Below are positions 1-10,100 of a stretch of DNA of 54,262 nt, piece by piece. A program made the position numbers and the translations under genes. The notes beneath the pieces are model-generated. The model searched no databases and was not told the DNA's origin. It worked only from the letters and a program-made list of their open reading frames with translations. Position 1 is the stretch's first letter. Each line of letters opens with the position of its first letter. Source of the DNA: JAOZTV01 sp965371805 (GTDB lineage: Bacteria; Acidobacteriota; Aminicenantia; UBA2199); assembly GCA_965371805.1 (NCBI GenBank), contig CBDUZW010000028.1, positions 1 through 54,262 on the forward strand, in the 5' to 3' direction.

Positions 1-23
1 TTAATTCATTTCTAGAAAAATGA

Positions 24-164
24 GGTCTAAAAAAAATAGGCGGTGGATTATGGTATCCTGATTGTGTTGCATTTATGAAAAAAGGTTTGGAGGAAAGAAA
101 TGTTTTTTGGCGGCAAACGTCTGAAAAAATTGTTACCTCTTCACAAAAAGACTCTAAAATTTGA
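24..164 (+). pseudogene. possible 3' remnant of an upstream gene
   Basis: From an in-frame TGA at 21-23 the frame stays open to a TGA at 162-164 and reads like protein (for example GGGLWYPDCVAFMKKG). The only Met is at 75, with no convincing ribosome binding site. It may be the tail of a gene cut by a nonsense change or by the window edge. I do not recognise the family. The remaining bases up to 229 hold nothing visible beyond the ribosome binding site of the next gene. Confidence 0.2.
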
Positions 165-229
165 TGAAATTGAGATTTTACAGTAAAACTTCTATTTAAT
201 ATTATCAAGCATAATTAAGGAGGGAAATT

Positions 230-1066
230 ATGAAAACTAAAATGGTCATAGTTTTATTTTTTACATGCTTAGTCATTACAAGTCTTATGGCTCAAAAAAA
301 AGTTGATCAAGGAACTCTCAAGGTTAAACATGGACAAATATCAAAGATGAAATACCCGGATCTAAAAATTACAAATATTGAAGTGATTAAGATAAACAAA
401 GAGTGTAAAGTAGAGATTACTATCAGAAATATCGGAACTGCCGGAGTTCCTGATGAAAAGTATGGAATAGTTGGAGATGACAGCAAGGCATCCTCTTTTA
501 GAGTTAAAATAGGAACAATTCCTTCAGTAGGTCGATATTTGCGAAAAGTCGATCCTGATGGCAAACTAAAAGTACCTGGAGGAGTTGTAAAAAACATCTG
601 GTTTAAAACCGACAGTTTTTCCACAGTCCCTCCTGGTGTTCAATCCATAACAGCTATTGCAGATGATAATTCTAAAATCACTGAGCTGGATGAGAGTAAT
701 AACCGTCTTACTAAGAGGTTAATTTGTAAGATGAAAAAAAAACCTGACCTGATAGTTCAAAGGATGTATATGAAACCTGTAAACCCCAGTATGAATACCT
801 TGATCTATTTCTTTGCCCATATTAAAAACATTGGTTTGAAACAGTCCAATGCCTCAAAAGCCTCATTTAAAATTGGTGGTGAAACAAGTCCAAAAATTTA
901 TCCTATCCCTGCCCTGAATATAGGCCAATCTTTTATTATAAAACGCAAAATACAGCTATCTATAGCACAGAATTATCTAGCAATAGTCATTGCGGATTTT
1001 ACAAATGTGGTGCCTGAAAGTAATGAAAATAATAATAAAAAGGACTTAGCCTTTACTGTCAATTAA
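230..1066 (+). CDS. secreted protein with two CARDB domains
   Basis: The start is set by a strong ribosome binding site (AAGGAGGG) just before ATG 230. Residues 1-21 form a Sec signal peptide ending in LMAQ. Two CARDB-like Ig-fold domains follow: about 44-160 starts PDLKITNIEV and contains ITIRNIGTAG, and about 172-276 starts PDLIVQRMYM and contains AHIKNIGLKQ. Both end in the typical turn with Glu-Ser/Asp-Asn pairs (ELDESNN, PESNENNN). CARDB domains are adhesion-like modules of exported proteins; no enzyme motif is present. The product is probably periplasmic or surface-exposed. No ligand can be inferred, and the neighbouring genes are unrelated by sequence. Confidence 0.85.
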   Translation: MKTKMVIVLFFTCLVITSLMAQKKVDQGTLKVKHGQISKMKYPDLKITNIEVIKINKECKVEITIRNIGTAGVPDEKYGIVGDDSKASSFRVKIGTIPSVGRYLRKVDPDGKLKVPGGVVKNIWFKTDSFSTVPPGVQSITAIADDNSKITELDESNNRLTKRLICKMKKKPDLIVQRMYMKPVNPSMNTLIYFFAHIKNIGLKQSNASKASFKIGGETSPKIYPIPALNIGQSFIIKRKIQLSIAQNYLAIVIADFTNVVPESNENNNKKDLAFTVN

Positions 1067-1218
1067 AAGGTTTTTACGTTTTTTTCTGTCTCCTTATTTA
1101 TTTTGGATATTCAAGGGGTAAGAGTCTTTATAATAGATAAGTTGCAATAAGCATTCTACTATAGTAAATTATCCTTTAGGTATTTTAAAATACTTCCTAA
1201 TAATTTTTGGAGATATTT

Positions 1219-2253
1219 ATGAATTTTAAGGTATTAAAAACTTTTAACAAAATTTTACTGATTATTTATGCAGTTCTATTTTTTACAAATGGCTGTAAAA
1301 CAGAAAAATATGATCAAAGAATAGAGCAGGAAATTGAGAATGCGTCACCGATATGTCCGATAGTCAGTTTGAAAGAGACAAAAGAGGATTGCCCCTGGGC
1401 AGCAATTACGCGTCAATGTGCCACAGTTGCTTCTGAAGATGCAATAGAAGATATATTAAAGAGGCATTCCCCGGATTTGTTAAATGCAATCAAAAATGAT
1501 GCTCATAAAGAAAATTTAAAAAAAGTTTGGGGTAAAAGTATTAACTTTGACGAAATGAAAAAAAGTATTATTGTAAAACCTTTAATAATGGATAATATAT
1601 TGAAACTTGCAGGGGTTCCAGCTCCGCTAGCAAGTAAAGGGCATAATGATAAAAAAATCATTGTACATGCCGGAATAATTCATACATATGGTTATATCTT
1701 CAGCAATCTTCTAACTCCTTATGGCTATAAACGCTCACGTTGGGTAAAAGATGATATTGAATCAGGTTTTGAATTAGCAAGAGGAACATTAGGTCCAAGG
1801 CCCTCATCTGGCACATTATTTTCAAATGTCACCTATTTCCTTTCCAGGATAGCATTTCGTGATGATCCGGGAATATTGAAAAGCTTAATTGGCTGTGATG
1901 TATCTTCTGTATTAAAAAATTTTAAATTTCATAATTTAAAGATCAGGTGTCTGGAAGAAACTGTAAAACTTCGAACGGATAGAACGGTAAAATTGAGAAC
2001 TGATCTGGTGGAATTTATAAAAATGAGGGATGGAAAATCAAACCAGTACCTGCTTGTATATTCATTTTTTGATTCTGAAGAAAAAAAACCTTTACTTATA
2101 ACTGCCTTTCCTGTGTCAAGTGTGTTTGTGGAAAGTATATTAAATAAATCAAAACTAGGTGAGAAAAAACCGGTTAAAACAAGATATAATGCGTTTATTT
2201 CAGGTTTCACTGATTCTGGCAATGTTCATATTGGCACAAGGGTAGAGGTCTAA
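1219..2253 (+). CDS. putative lipoprotein of unknown function
   Basis: ATG 1219 is preferred over an in-frame TTG at 1207 because the GGAGA ribosome binding site lies at 1209-1213 and the signal peptide then starts at the Met. Residues 1-25 are a hydrophobic signal with FFTNGC, so Cys26 is a likely lipidation site, although the -3 residue is atypical. The mature part is about 320 residues with many paired Cys and charged residues and resembles no family I recognise. A heptad TVKLRTD is tandemly duplicated about two thirds of the way along (nt 1960-2005), a recent internal repeat. The gene stops 1 nt before the next start, so the two are probably co-transcribed. Confidence 0.7.
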   Translation: MNFKVLKTFNKILLIIYAVLFFTNGCKTEKYDQRIEQEIENASPICPIVSLKETKEDCPWAAITRQCATVASEDAIEDILKRHSPDLLNAIKNDAHKENLKKVWGKSINFDEMKKSIIVKPLIMDNILKLAGVPAPLASKGHNDKKIIVHAGIIHTYGYIFSNLLTPYGYKRSRWVKDDIESGFELARGTLGPRPSSGTLFSNVTYFLSRIAFRDDPGILKSLIGCDVSSVLKNFKFHNLKIRCLEETVKLRTDRTVKLRTDLVEFIKMRDGKSNQYLLVYSFFDSEEKKPLLITAFPVSSVFVESILNKSKLGEKKPVKTRYNAFISGFTDSGNVHIGTRVEV

Positions 2254-2254
2254 T

Positions 2255-2536
2255 ATGGTTGTGGGTATTATGGAGATTGTTCTTTATTATGATGCTTCTC
2301 ATAGTCTGAAGGATAAGAGGCGGTTGTGTCGAAGTGTTAAAGAGAAACTCAGGAATAAATTTAATATTTCAATCATTGAACATCAATTTCAGGATTTGTG
2401 GCAGAAATTGGGTTTAGCTATTACTCAGGTTGCAGGTGAAAAGGAGATGCTTGATAATTCCTTTAACCAGATTGAAGATTTTATCATTAGCAATTATTCA
2501 GTACAAATAATTGAGGTTTTGAAGTCTTATCACTGA
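2255..2536 (+). CDS. DUF503 (YlxP-like) protein
   Basis: This 93-residue protein has the DUF503 pattern: a beta strand at the start (VVGIMEIVLYY), the conserved SLKDKR motif at about residues 16-21, and QFQDLWQK at about 45-52. Members such as B. subtilis YlxP are small dimeric proteins often found near ribosome-maturation genes, with no settled function. Here it instead follows the lipoprotein gene by 1 nt, with ATG immediately after the upstream TAA, which suggests translational coupling. Confidence 0.8.
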   Translation: MVVGIMEIVLYYDASHSLKDKRRLCRSVKEKLRNKFNISIIEHQFQDLWQKLGLAITQVAGEKEMLDNSFNQIEDFIISNYSVQIIEVLKSYH

Positions 2537-2626
2537 AAATAAAGCCGGACGAAGTTTTCCTTCTTATTTTTCTAATTAATTACCAATATGATTTAAACAA
2601 TATATTTTTTAGGATTTTATAGATAT

Positions 2627-3358
2627 TTAATTAATATCTTTTTTCATTGGGACAAAACGTACATTTAGATCTTCTTCTATTATAACCTTTCCACTCTTTT
2701 TTCTAAGTATCAACAACCTTTGAGAATATTTCCCAACAGGAATGATCATCCTCCCTTCATCTTTTAACTGATTAACTAATTTCTCTGGTATTTCTTCGGG
2801 GGCACATGTAACAATAACAGCATCATAGGGCGAAAATTCTGCCCATCCATTATATCCGTTTTTAAACCCTACTCTGACATTTTTATATCCTTCAGCTTTT
2901 AAGATAAACCTACTGTGGTCTGCAAGTTCTTTTATTCTTTCAACTGAATAAACATTGCAACCTAATTCAGCTAAAACGGCTGCCTGATATCCAGACCCTG
3001 TACCAATCTCAAGTATTTTTTCATTTGGTTTAAGATTTAGCTTTTCGGTCATATATGCTACAACATAAGGTTGTGAAATGGTCTGTCCATATCCAATCCG
3101 GCAAGGATGGTTCCCATATGGGTCACAAAACTTTCTTGATTTTTCAGGTATAAACAGATGCCGGGGAATTTTCCCCATTGCCGTTAAAACTCTTTGATCC
3201 ATTATTCCGAATTGTTGTATTAAAGAGACCATCTTTTCCCTTTCGATTTTATAATTTTTCCCAGTGTTAATCTTTTCTCCGGGAATATTGTTACCACAAA
3301 AGAACAGAACCAAAACAAAGAATATAAAACAAAAATTTTTCATGATTTTATAATTCAT
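2627..3358 (-). CDS. pcm: protein-L-isoaspartate O-methyltransferase, probably exported
   Basis: The enzyme transfers a methyl group from S-adenosylmethionine to damaged isoaspartyl residues in proteins. Evidence includes the PCMT signature region RHLFIPE, GYGQTISQPYVVAYM, the SAM motif I ILEIGTGSGYQAAVLAELG, YSVERIKELA and a terminal IIPVG-xxxQ. The N-terminus carries a hydrophobic stretch (MKNFCFIFFVLVLFFCGNN) resembling a signal or lipoprotein peptide, so the product is probably periplasmic or lipid-anchored, as in some other diderms. ATG 3358 has GGGAAG upstream; a second in-frame ATG lies at 3343. The 90 bases between it and the preceding plus-strand gene show no clear terminator. Confidence 0.9.
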   Translation of the reverse strand: MNYKIMKNFCFIFFVLVLFFCGNNIPGEKINTGKNYKIEREKMVSLIQQFGIMDQRVLTAMGKIPRHLFIPEKSRKFCDPYGNHPCRIGYGQTISQPYVVAYMTEKLNLKPNEKILEIGTGSGYQAAVLAELGCNVYSVERIKELADHSRFILKAEGYKNVRVGFKNGYNGWAEFSPYDAVIVTCAPEEIPEKLVNQLKDEGRMIIPVGKYSQRLLILRKKSGKVIIEEDLNVRFVPMKKDIN

Positions 3359-3482
3359 TTTTCTTCCCAACTATAATAATATTTAAAATAACTATTTTTG
3401 CAATTTTTATTTTTAATTTTTTCATAAAAATTTCATATTATATTCACAGATAATTCAAATTAGAACTCTATAAATATAATTG

Positions 3483-3539
3483 AACAGGGTTGATAAATGA
3501 GAAGTAATAAAATGGAGGGCTTCTCAGTTCAACCTTGTT
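3483..3539 (+). promoter_or_regulatory. long leader hairpin upstream of the 3566 gene
   Basis: Arms AACAGGGTTGA (3483-3493) and TCAACCTTGTT (3529-3539) pair at 10 of 11 positions. An inner stem GAGAAG (3499-3504) / CTTCTC (3520-3525) stacks inside. The loop contains GGAGGG. The structure ends 27 nt before the start codon at 3566. It could be a 5' UTR control element or the terminator of a small transcript; there is no U-run after it. Confidence 0.45.
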
Positions 3540-3565
3540 TAAATAAAATTTAATTGGAGGAAATT

Positions 3566-4792
3566 ATGAATCAAAAACCATTATTTTCAGAGTTAATCGA
3601 AGAGAAGCCTCGTTTTTCCGAAACACCGGCTTTTAGAGTCTCATTTATTATAACACTATTCTTTTTGTTTTTTGCAGGTATTATGAGTTTTAATAATTAT
3701 GTTATGAAAAATGAAAAAAAAAGTAAATCGCCTGGGCTTTCTATAGAGATGTCCCCTCAGGATATGGTTATGAAAATACAACAGCTTGAAAAGGAAATAA
3801 AGAGTAAGCATAGTAATATTTTTAAACTGATATCTACTTATAAGAGTCAAACTGGCGAAAACTTCAGGGGACTGAATTTATTGGATCTTACAAAGAGGGA
3901 AAAAAAATTGCTTGAGAAAAGGATTAAAGAAGAGAAAAGTGTGACAATTAAGTCACTACTTTCTAACATATTGAAAAATTCAGATCAAATATCAAATATG
4001 AAAAATGTTATTTATGATCTAATGAAAAAACTTCCAACACCGACTACTGTGCAAAAGGGAGAAAACCATTTTCAACTAGCATATGAGTATCTAATTAAAA
4101 CAATTGGTATAGAAAAAGAATTGGCAATAAAATTAGTTAGAAAATCTGTTCTATTAGATAGTTTGGCGCCAGGATTTAAAGTATGGAACTTTTTTAATAA
4201 CGGAATTTTTGGTACTTTTGTCACTCAAGGTATAGCAAAAGTGTCTCCCGGGAAATTACACAGAATAGTTAAGGAAAGACTAATTGCTCAAAAGGAAAAA
4301 GCAATTACTGAAAACAAAAAATTGGGTTCTGATATCGAAATATTAAAAATTAATAACAGTGATTTAAACATGCAATTAGTAGATATGAACACAAAAAACA
4401 GTGATTTGTCCTATAAAATTACTGATCTTGATGAAAAACATCAGGTTTTGAACAAAAAATGGAATTCTATGCTCTATAAGGTGGATCTTGATAAAAGATT
4501 GGTTAAAGAAGGAGTGTTAAAACGCGGATTCTTGAAGAAGGCTAAAATGAATCAGATCAATAATAGGTTTTTTTATAAATCCATAGATTTAAGGGATTCA
4601 AAAGAGATTTATGTTCGTTCGGACCAGTTTAATTCTAAAAAAATTAAAAAAGTCACATTATTTCCTAAATTTTATAAAAAGGGTATAGATTATGAAGTAA
4701 TAATAAATGATCAGGGGGCTGAAGCCATTTTAACTATTTTGACACCTGAAAAACTTAAAAATGAAAAGGTTGTTATTTCAGTCGGTCTATAA
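3566..4792 (+). CDS. membrane-anchored coiled-coil protein of unknown function
   Basis: ATG 3566 follows TTGGAGG, so the 12-nt upstream extension is not needed. Residues about 26-47 form a single transmembrane segment (VSFIITLFFLFFAGIMSF), leaving a short cytoplasmic tail and a large extracytoplasmic part. Residues about 70-150 and 240-300 are strongly helical and heptad-like, with repeated NSDLNMQL / NSDLSYKI units. The last 90 residues look beta-rich and end in a hydrophobic strand. No enzymatic motif is visible. A structured leader precedes the gene and a canonical terminator follows it, so it is probably monocistronic. Confidence 0.7.
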   Translation: MNQKPLFSELIEEKPRFSETPAFRVSFIITLFFLFFAGIMSFNNYVMKNEKKSKSPGLSIEMSPQDMVMKIQQLEKEIKSKHSNIFKLISTYKSQTGENFRGLNLLDLTKREKKLLEKRIKEEKSVTIKSLLSNILKNSDQISNMKNVIYDLMKKLPTPTTVQKGENHFQLAYEYLIKTIGIEKELAIKLVRKSVLLDSLAPGFKVWNFFNNGIFGTFVTQGIAKVSPGKLHRIVKERLIAQKEKAITENKKLGSDIEILKINNSDLNMQLVDMNTKNSDLSYKITDLDEKHQVLNKKWNSMLYKVDLDKRLVKEGVLKRGFLKKAKMNQINNRFFYKSIDLRDSKEIYVRSDQFNSKKIKKVTLFPKFYKKGIDYEVIINDQGAEAILTILTPEKLKNEKVVISVGL

Positions 4793-4818
4793 AGAAACAA
4801 CTGTGTGATTTTTAAAAG

Positions 4819-4847
4819 GGAAAGGTTTCTATACCTTTCCTTTTTTT
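4819..4847 (+). terminator. intrinsic terminator
   Basis: Stem GGAAAGGT (4819-4826) / ACCTTTCC (4833-4840) with a 6-nt loop is followed directly by seven T. It ends the transcript of the coiled-coil gene. Confidence 0.9.
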
Positions 4848-4909
4848 GCTATAATAATATTGTTATATATAAAACATTACTTATTGATATCAATTGGAGG
4901 ATTAGTAAA

Positions 4910-5473
4910 ATGAAAAAAATGTTTGTTATAATGTTACTCCTTTTTTCCCTGCTTTATTCACAGAAAAGTAATTATCAAAACTATGTTGCCGGGAAATTTG
5001 AGTTCAAGTATCCATCTACCTGGAGTATAATTCTGGAAAACCGGAATGAGGACATGTTGAATATTAAAATGTCTGCAAAGAAGAATCTTGAAGTTTTTAT
5101 AATGCTCAGTCTGATGGAAAATTTCCCGACGGACAGTAGTAGACAATTATCTGTACTGGCTAGCACAGCTTTTGGAACGGGGATTGCTTTAAAATTTTCA
5201 GGAAAAGACAAGAAACCAATTGGACTGAATTTTAGACGGATTAAATTGGCAGAACAGACTGTCTCAACCGCCTGTTTTACTATTTTTAATCCAAAGATGA
5301 AAAAATTTATTTACATCGAGAGTTTTAATTATGCTTCAGGTTCAAAGGGGTTTTTTGGTATGATTCAGAGTCAGGGTATAGCTGTTGCCAATCTTGAAGC
5401 TTCAGCGCCTGCATATAGTAAGCAAATTGCTGAAGCTTACGATATTTGCCGGAGTATTACTATTAAGAAGTAA
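4910..5473 (+). CDS. secreted protein with PsbP/DcrB-like fold
   Basis: ATG 4910 has TTGGAGG upstream; the longer frame reaching 4805 overlaps the terminator and is not used. Residues 1-18 are a Sec signal (MKKMFVIMLLLFSLLYSQ). The mature protein opens with GKFEFKYPSTWSI, the YPSxW pattern typical of PsbP/DcrB-like (Mog1-type) domains, followed by alternating strands to the end. In other bacteria such proteins are small periplasmic proteins or lipoproteins of uncertain role. No operon partner is present: a terminator lies on each side. Confidence 0.65.
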   Translation: MKKMFVIMLLLFSLLYSQKSNYQNYVAGKFEFKYPSTWSIILENRNEDMLNIKMSAKKNLEVFIMLSLMENFPTDSSRQLSVLASTAFGTGIALKFSGKDKKPIGLNFRRIKLAEQTVSTACFTIFNPKMKKFIYIESFNYASGSKGFFGMIQSQGIAVANLEASAPAYSKQIAEAYDICRSITIKK

Positions 5474-5489
5474 AACTCAATATAGATAT

Positions 5490-5523
5490 GAATGAGCAAA
5501 AAGAGAATTATTTTTGCTTATTC
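5490..5523. terminator. bidirectional terminator between convergent genes
   Basis: A 13-bp stem (5490-5502 with 5511-5523, one G-U pair) has A5 and T5 at its inner end and separates the plus gene ending at 5473 from the minus gene ending at 5546. Confidence 0.7.
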
Positions 5524-5545
5524 AAATGGTTAAATAATTTTACAA

Positions 5546-6385
5546 TTATAATTGTCTTTTAATTGTTGAGACATTTCTAGGAGTTGCCCGTTTGTCATCA
5601 AACTTATTACTGAAATGCACAAGAGAATATTTACTAATAAATCCCGCTTTCTCAACACATTTTTTTGAAGCTGTGTTCTCCAAAGCGCAGCCACAGGTAG
5701 GAATCCATCCGTTTTTGTAACATAGATTCTTAAGATGTCTTATAATATAACTCCCATAACCATTTCCTCTTAATTCCAGCGAGACTGCAACCCCAATATC
5801 GAAAGAGTTTCTATCCTCTATAGTTCTGGAAAAAATACCGAAACCAATTGGTTTTTCACTTTTTTGAAAGATGAGGATTTTCTTTTTCCCAATGTATTCT
5901 ATGATCTCGTCTTTAGTATCAAAAACCTCTTTTTTCAACTTAAAGATGAAAGGATAGTCAGTCTGTTCAGCCTGTCTAACTGAAATACTACTGTCTTCTG
6001 AAAAATCCCTGGGTTTAATGTCATCTCTAAACATATGGCCCATTATTTTACTAGTTCTGAAAAAGTTAAGAGATAGTTTAAGAAGTATGTGGTCAAAACT
6101 CTTACACAATACACTTTTTATGTTATGTGATTTAATGATATTTTTGAAAATTGAAGTATCTTCTCTAATGAAATTCTGGTCAATATAAAATTCAACTAAT
6201 GTCCTGTCTTGAAAAACAATGAAATATCCTGCTAGTGCATCACCATCTTTAATAATAAAATATTTTGATTTTTGAACAATTAATTCCAGATAGAGTTCCT
6301 GATCCTGAATCATTGAGTCAAGATAGATCTTTCTTAATTTCTTAATATCCACTATTGATGAGACCTGCATATAATTGATTTTCAT
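5546..6385 (-). CDS. GNAT-family N-acetyltransferase, tandem GNAT fold
   Basis: The C-terminal half (about 135-260) is a clear GNAT domain: a first strand SISVRQAEQTDYPFIF, then SLELRGNGYGSYIIRHL, which is the acetyl-CoA pyrophosphate loop (R-x-x-G-x-G), then NTASKKCVEKAGF. The N-terminal 130 residues look like a second, degenerate GNAT fold lacking that loop. Two-fold GNATs usually acetylate small molecules or amines; the substrate here is unknown. The start is supported by GGGAG 7 nt upstream. It is divergent from the NTPase gene at 6536, and the shared 150-bp spacer contains a palindromic operator candidate. Confidence 0.8.
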   Translation of the reverse strand: MKINYMQVSSIVDIKKLRKIYLDSMIQDQELYLELIVQKSKYFIIKDGDALAGYFIVFQDRTLVEFYIDQNFIREDTSIFKNIIKSHNIKSVLCKSFDHILLKLSLNFFRTSKIMGHMFRDDIKPRDFSEDSSISVRQAEQTDYPFIFKLKKEVFDTKDEIIEYIGKKKILIFQKSEKPIGFGIFSRTIEDRNSFDIGVAVSLELRGNGYGSYIIRHLKNLCYKNGWIPTCGCALENTASKKCVEKAGFISKYSLVHFSNKFDDKRATPRNVSTIKRQL

Positions 6386-6490
6386 TTTCTACTCCCTTAT
6401 TAATTCATAAAAAGTTATTATATCAACACATTTTTTTTTTTTCAAATTAAAATCAACAATTTTTATAACAGATAGCATTTTGTTTTATAT

Positions 6491-6507
6491 TATTACAAAT
6501 TGTAATA
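6491..6507. promoter_or_regulatory. operator-like palindrome
   Basis: TATTACAA-A-TTGTAATA is a perfect 8+1+8 inverted repeat in the divergent spacer, 29 bp before the NTPase start. It fits a dimeric repressor site; the regulator is not in view. Confidence 0.4.
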
Positions 6508-6535
6508 TACAGCACGAAATGATAAACTACGATAG

Positions 6536-7135
6536 ATGGGATTTAAAGAGGATTATTTTGTTCTCATAGACTTATTGAACAGGCACAATCTTAACACAAA
6601 AACCAATTGGTCAGTTATGACCGGTCCTCCAAGTTCAGGAAAATCCAGTTCATTAAAACTTTTAAAAGAGTCCGGATATAAGATTAATCCAGATATAAGT
6701 AGAGAATATCTTACAAAGCAAAAAAAATCTGGAAACATTGTATCTAAAGACTCCCTATACAGCTTGGAAATGCAGAAAAAACTATTTTTCCTGATGACCA
6801 AAGATGCATTATCTCTGGATATTAAAGAGAATATTTTACATGATTATTCGCTCCCGGATAATATTGCTTTTTTAAGGCTTGGGGGTTTGAACGTTCCTGA
6901 TGAGATTTTAAGATCTGCCAAAATTTTCAAATTTAAAGAAGTTTTTATTTTTGAACCGCTCAAATTTGTCCCTGATGAAATAAGGACTGAAGATAAAGAT
7001 GATCAGATGAGACTCTTTGAACTGATCAAAGAGTCTTATCTGGAACTTGGATATAAACCAATAATTGTTAAGAGGAATAGCCTTGAAAAAAGACATGACT
7101 TTATACTAAATAGTCTGCAGCAAAACTCAGTTTAA
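6536..7135 (+). CDS. P-loop NTPase of the NadR/Ttd14 AAA_28 type
   Basis: A Walker A loop GPPSSGKSS lies at residues 30-38, followed by DISREYL, the arrangement of AAA_28 (NadR kinase-like / Ttd14) ATPases. These resemble nucleoside or nucleotide kinases. HDYSLPDNIAFLR and IFEPLKFVPDEIRTEDKDDQ match the family's middle and the lid region. The length (199 residues) is typical for a stand-alone domain. The ribosome binding site is weak, so the start is less certain. It may phosphorylate a small substrate; pairing with the divergent acetyltransferase could indicate a shared modification pathway, which is only an inference. Confidence 0.7.
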   Translation: MGFKEDYFVLIDLLNRHNLNTKTNWSVMTGPPSSGKSSSLKLLKESGYKINPDISREYLTKQKKSGNIVSKDSLYSLEMQKKLFFLMTKDALSLDIKENILHDYSLPDNIAFLRLGGLNVPDEILRSAKIFKFKEVFIFEPLKFVPDEIRTEDKDDQMRLFELIKESYLELGYKPIIVKRNSLEKRHDFILNSLQQNSV

Positions 7136-7149
7136 AATATAAGATTTAA

Positions 7150-10100
7150 TTAAATACACCATTTTTGTACTATTTCAAAAATCAACTCTCTTTTAATAGG
7201 TTTAGAAATATAATCATCCATACCTAATTGGAGAAACCTTTCTTTATCACCTTTCATAGATTGAGCCGTCATGGCAATAATAGGAATATTATTTGCACTT
7301 TGCTTTTCCCAATTTCTGATTTCAACTGTTGCCTCTTCTCCATTCATTCCCGGCATCTGAATATCCATTAAAATCAAATCATAAATATCCGGATTTCTTG
7401 TATAAGCATCGACTACCTCTCTTCCATCATTAACTATTTTTAGTTGATAACCACCAGTTGTAAGCATATACTTAATTAATTTTTGATTAATTATATTATC
7501 CTCAGCAATCAATATGTTTATAGAATGCTTTTTATCTTCAATCTTTGAATATTCTGTACTAATTGTTTTTGAGTTATTGGTTTTTGAATTTTTTAATTTA
7601 AGAATATGATGAATCATATCAATCATTTTTCTCTGTGAAATTGGTTTAGAGAGAAAGGCATTAAATCCGGCACTCATATATTCTTTTGATAGACGTGCAT
7701 AGGATGAGGAGAATGCAAGAAGAGGGATTGATTTGATTTCATCTTTATCTGAATCTCGAATATTTCTTGCTATATCAAACCCGCTAATTTTAGGCATTTG
7801 AATGTCAATTATGATAATGTCAAAATTTTTCTTTTCTAAATGAGCCTCAAGAATAATTGGAAGAGTCTGAAAACCATCCTGTGTTGTAGTAACCTTTATT
7901 CCTGATTGTTCCAGAGTATGTGAAAGGATCTTCAAATTGTTCCTATTATCATCAACTAATAATATTCTACGTCCCTCTAAATTTTGATAAAATTTTTCCC
8001 TTACTGGCTTTTTCTCAGATTTGTTCAACCAGGCATAGAAATAAAAAGTACTTCCTATACCTTCTTTACTTTGAACCCAGACATCTCCGCCCATTAAATT
8101 AGAAATTTGTTTTGAGATTGAGAGGCCAAGACCGGATCCACCATATTTTCTAGTTGTAGATCCATCCGCTTGTTGGAAAACATCAAATATTTTATTTAAT
8201 TTATCTTTAGATATACCAATCCCGGTATCTCTGACTTTGGATACAATCTTTAACTTAGTTTCTGTTTCCTCCTCAATCTCAATTGAAAGCTCAATTTCTC
8301 CTTCTTCTGTGAATTTGACAGCATTTCCCAAAAGGTTTAGGAGAACCTGTTTGAATCTACCTGGATCTCCATTTACAAAATATGGAACATTATCTCCTAT
8401 TCTACATAATAGCTCAATTTTCTTAGTATTGATTCGTGGCAGTATAATATCACATATATGGAAAGCGGTGACTTCTGGATCAAAATCTATAGATTCAAAG
8501 TCAAGAAGTCCGGCTTCAATTTTGGAGAAATCAAGAATATCATTTGTTAGAGAGAGCAGTAAATCAGCACTTAGATTTATAGTTTTGGAATAATCAATTT
8601 GTTCTTCCGAAAGTTTTGTCTCTAATAACATTTCTGAAAAACCAATGACAGAGTTTAATGGGGTTCTAATCTCATGGCTCATTCTAGCTAAAAATTCTGA
8701 CTTTGAAAGATTTGCTGCTTCTGAGACATTTTTTGCTTCAATAGCAACTCTATTTGCCAATTCCAATTCTGATAAAAGATTACTTTTTGAAAATGCTGAA
8801 ACTAAATGGTTTTTCAGTTTAGATATTAAAATTAAATTCTTTTTTGTGAAGTAATTCTTTTTACTCATATTGTCAAAGATAATATATCCATTTACTTTGT
8901 CTTTTACTTTAATTCTTATAACTAACATTTCAGTTGGGATTCCAAGAGTCATCATCATTTGTTCTCCTTTTCTCCCTTTTATATCCCTGATTACAAAAAT
9001 ATCTTCATGTAGTTCTTCTGCGTTTAAAACATATCTATTTTCAGCTTCTTCATAGGTCAACTTTATTGAAGATAATTCTGAAATTTCCGTTCCAATCGCA
9101 GCTCTAAAAATAAAAAGTCCTGAAGGTTGATCTAATACCAGAGCGCCAACTTTTTCAACTTCCTTAAAAATTTGAACCTCTTCTAAAACATTTTTGAGTA
9201 TTTCGTCTAATAATACGCCCTGATTTATAACCCCTACAATTTTATTAATTTTCTCCAACTCAATTTTACTGATTTGGAGATCCTCAGTTTGCTCATCTAC
9301 CAATTTTTGAAGTTTGATACTTGTAGTTTTTATTTTTCTTACTCTAAATTTATAAAAAACAACAATTAAACTCATCAGTATAAAAGCAGTAAATACTTTA
9401 AAAATAGTCGTTTCCCAGAAAGGAGGTATCATTCTGATATTTAACAGGAGTTCCGGATCACTCCAGTTACCGTCGTTATTTGAAGCTTTTACAAAAAAAT
9501 TATATTGCCCTGCTTCAAGGTTCATGTAAGTTGCAAGTCTGTTTTTAGAACCTGTAAATCGCCACTGCTTGTCAAACCCTTTTAATTTATAGGCATATTT
9601 GTTTTTTTCAGGATTGGTGAATTCCAACCCGGAAAATTCAATGGAAAAAAAATTATCAGCATGAGATAACTCTATTATATGTTCTTTATTATTGTAGTTT
9701 TTTGAAGCTATCTCTTTATCAAATACTTTAAATGAGGTTATCATTACCTTTGGCTTGTATGGATTGTCAATAACATTCTCTGGTTTGAAATAGCTTAAAC
9801 CAAAAAGTCCTCCAAAAAAGATTTCTCCCTCATTATTCTTAAAGTATGATCCTGCATTGAATGCATTATTTTGTGCTCCGCTTATTACAGCATAATTTTT
9901 TATTTTTTTAGTTACCGGATCCATACGGGAAATTCCATTTGGTGTGCTAATCCATAAAATTTTATTGTCTGCTACTATTCCAGATATCAAAGAGGAAGCC
10001 ATACCATCCTTTTCTACAAAACGTTCAAAGCTATTATCTTTAATATTGTATTTAATTAATCCTCCTCCCCAGGATCCTATCCATATTATTTTAATATCAT

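Noticed and set aside
3371..3565. T-box or known riboswitch in the leader
   Set aside because: No specifier loop, T-box sequence or recognisable aptamer core; only the hairpin is clear.
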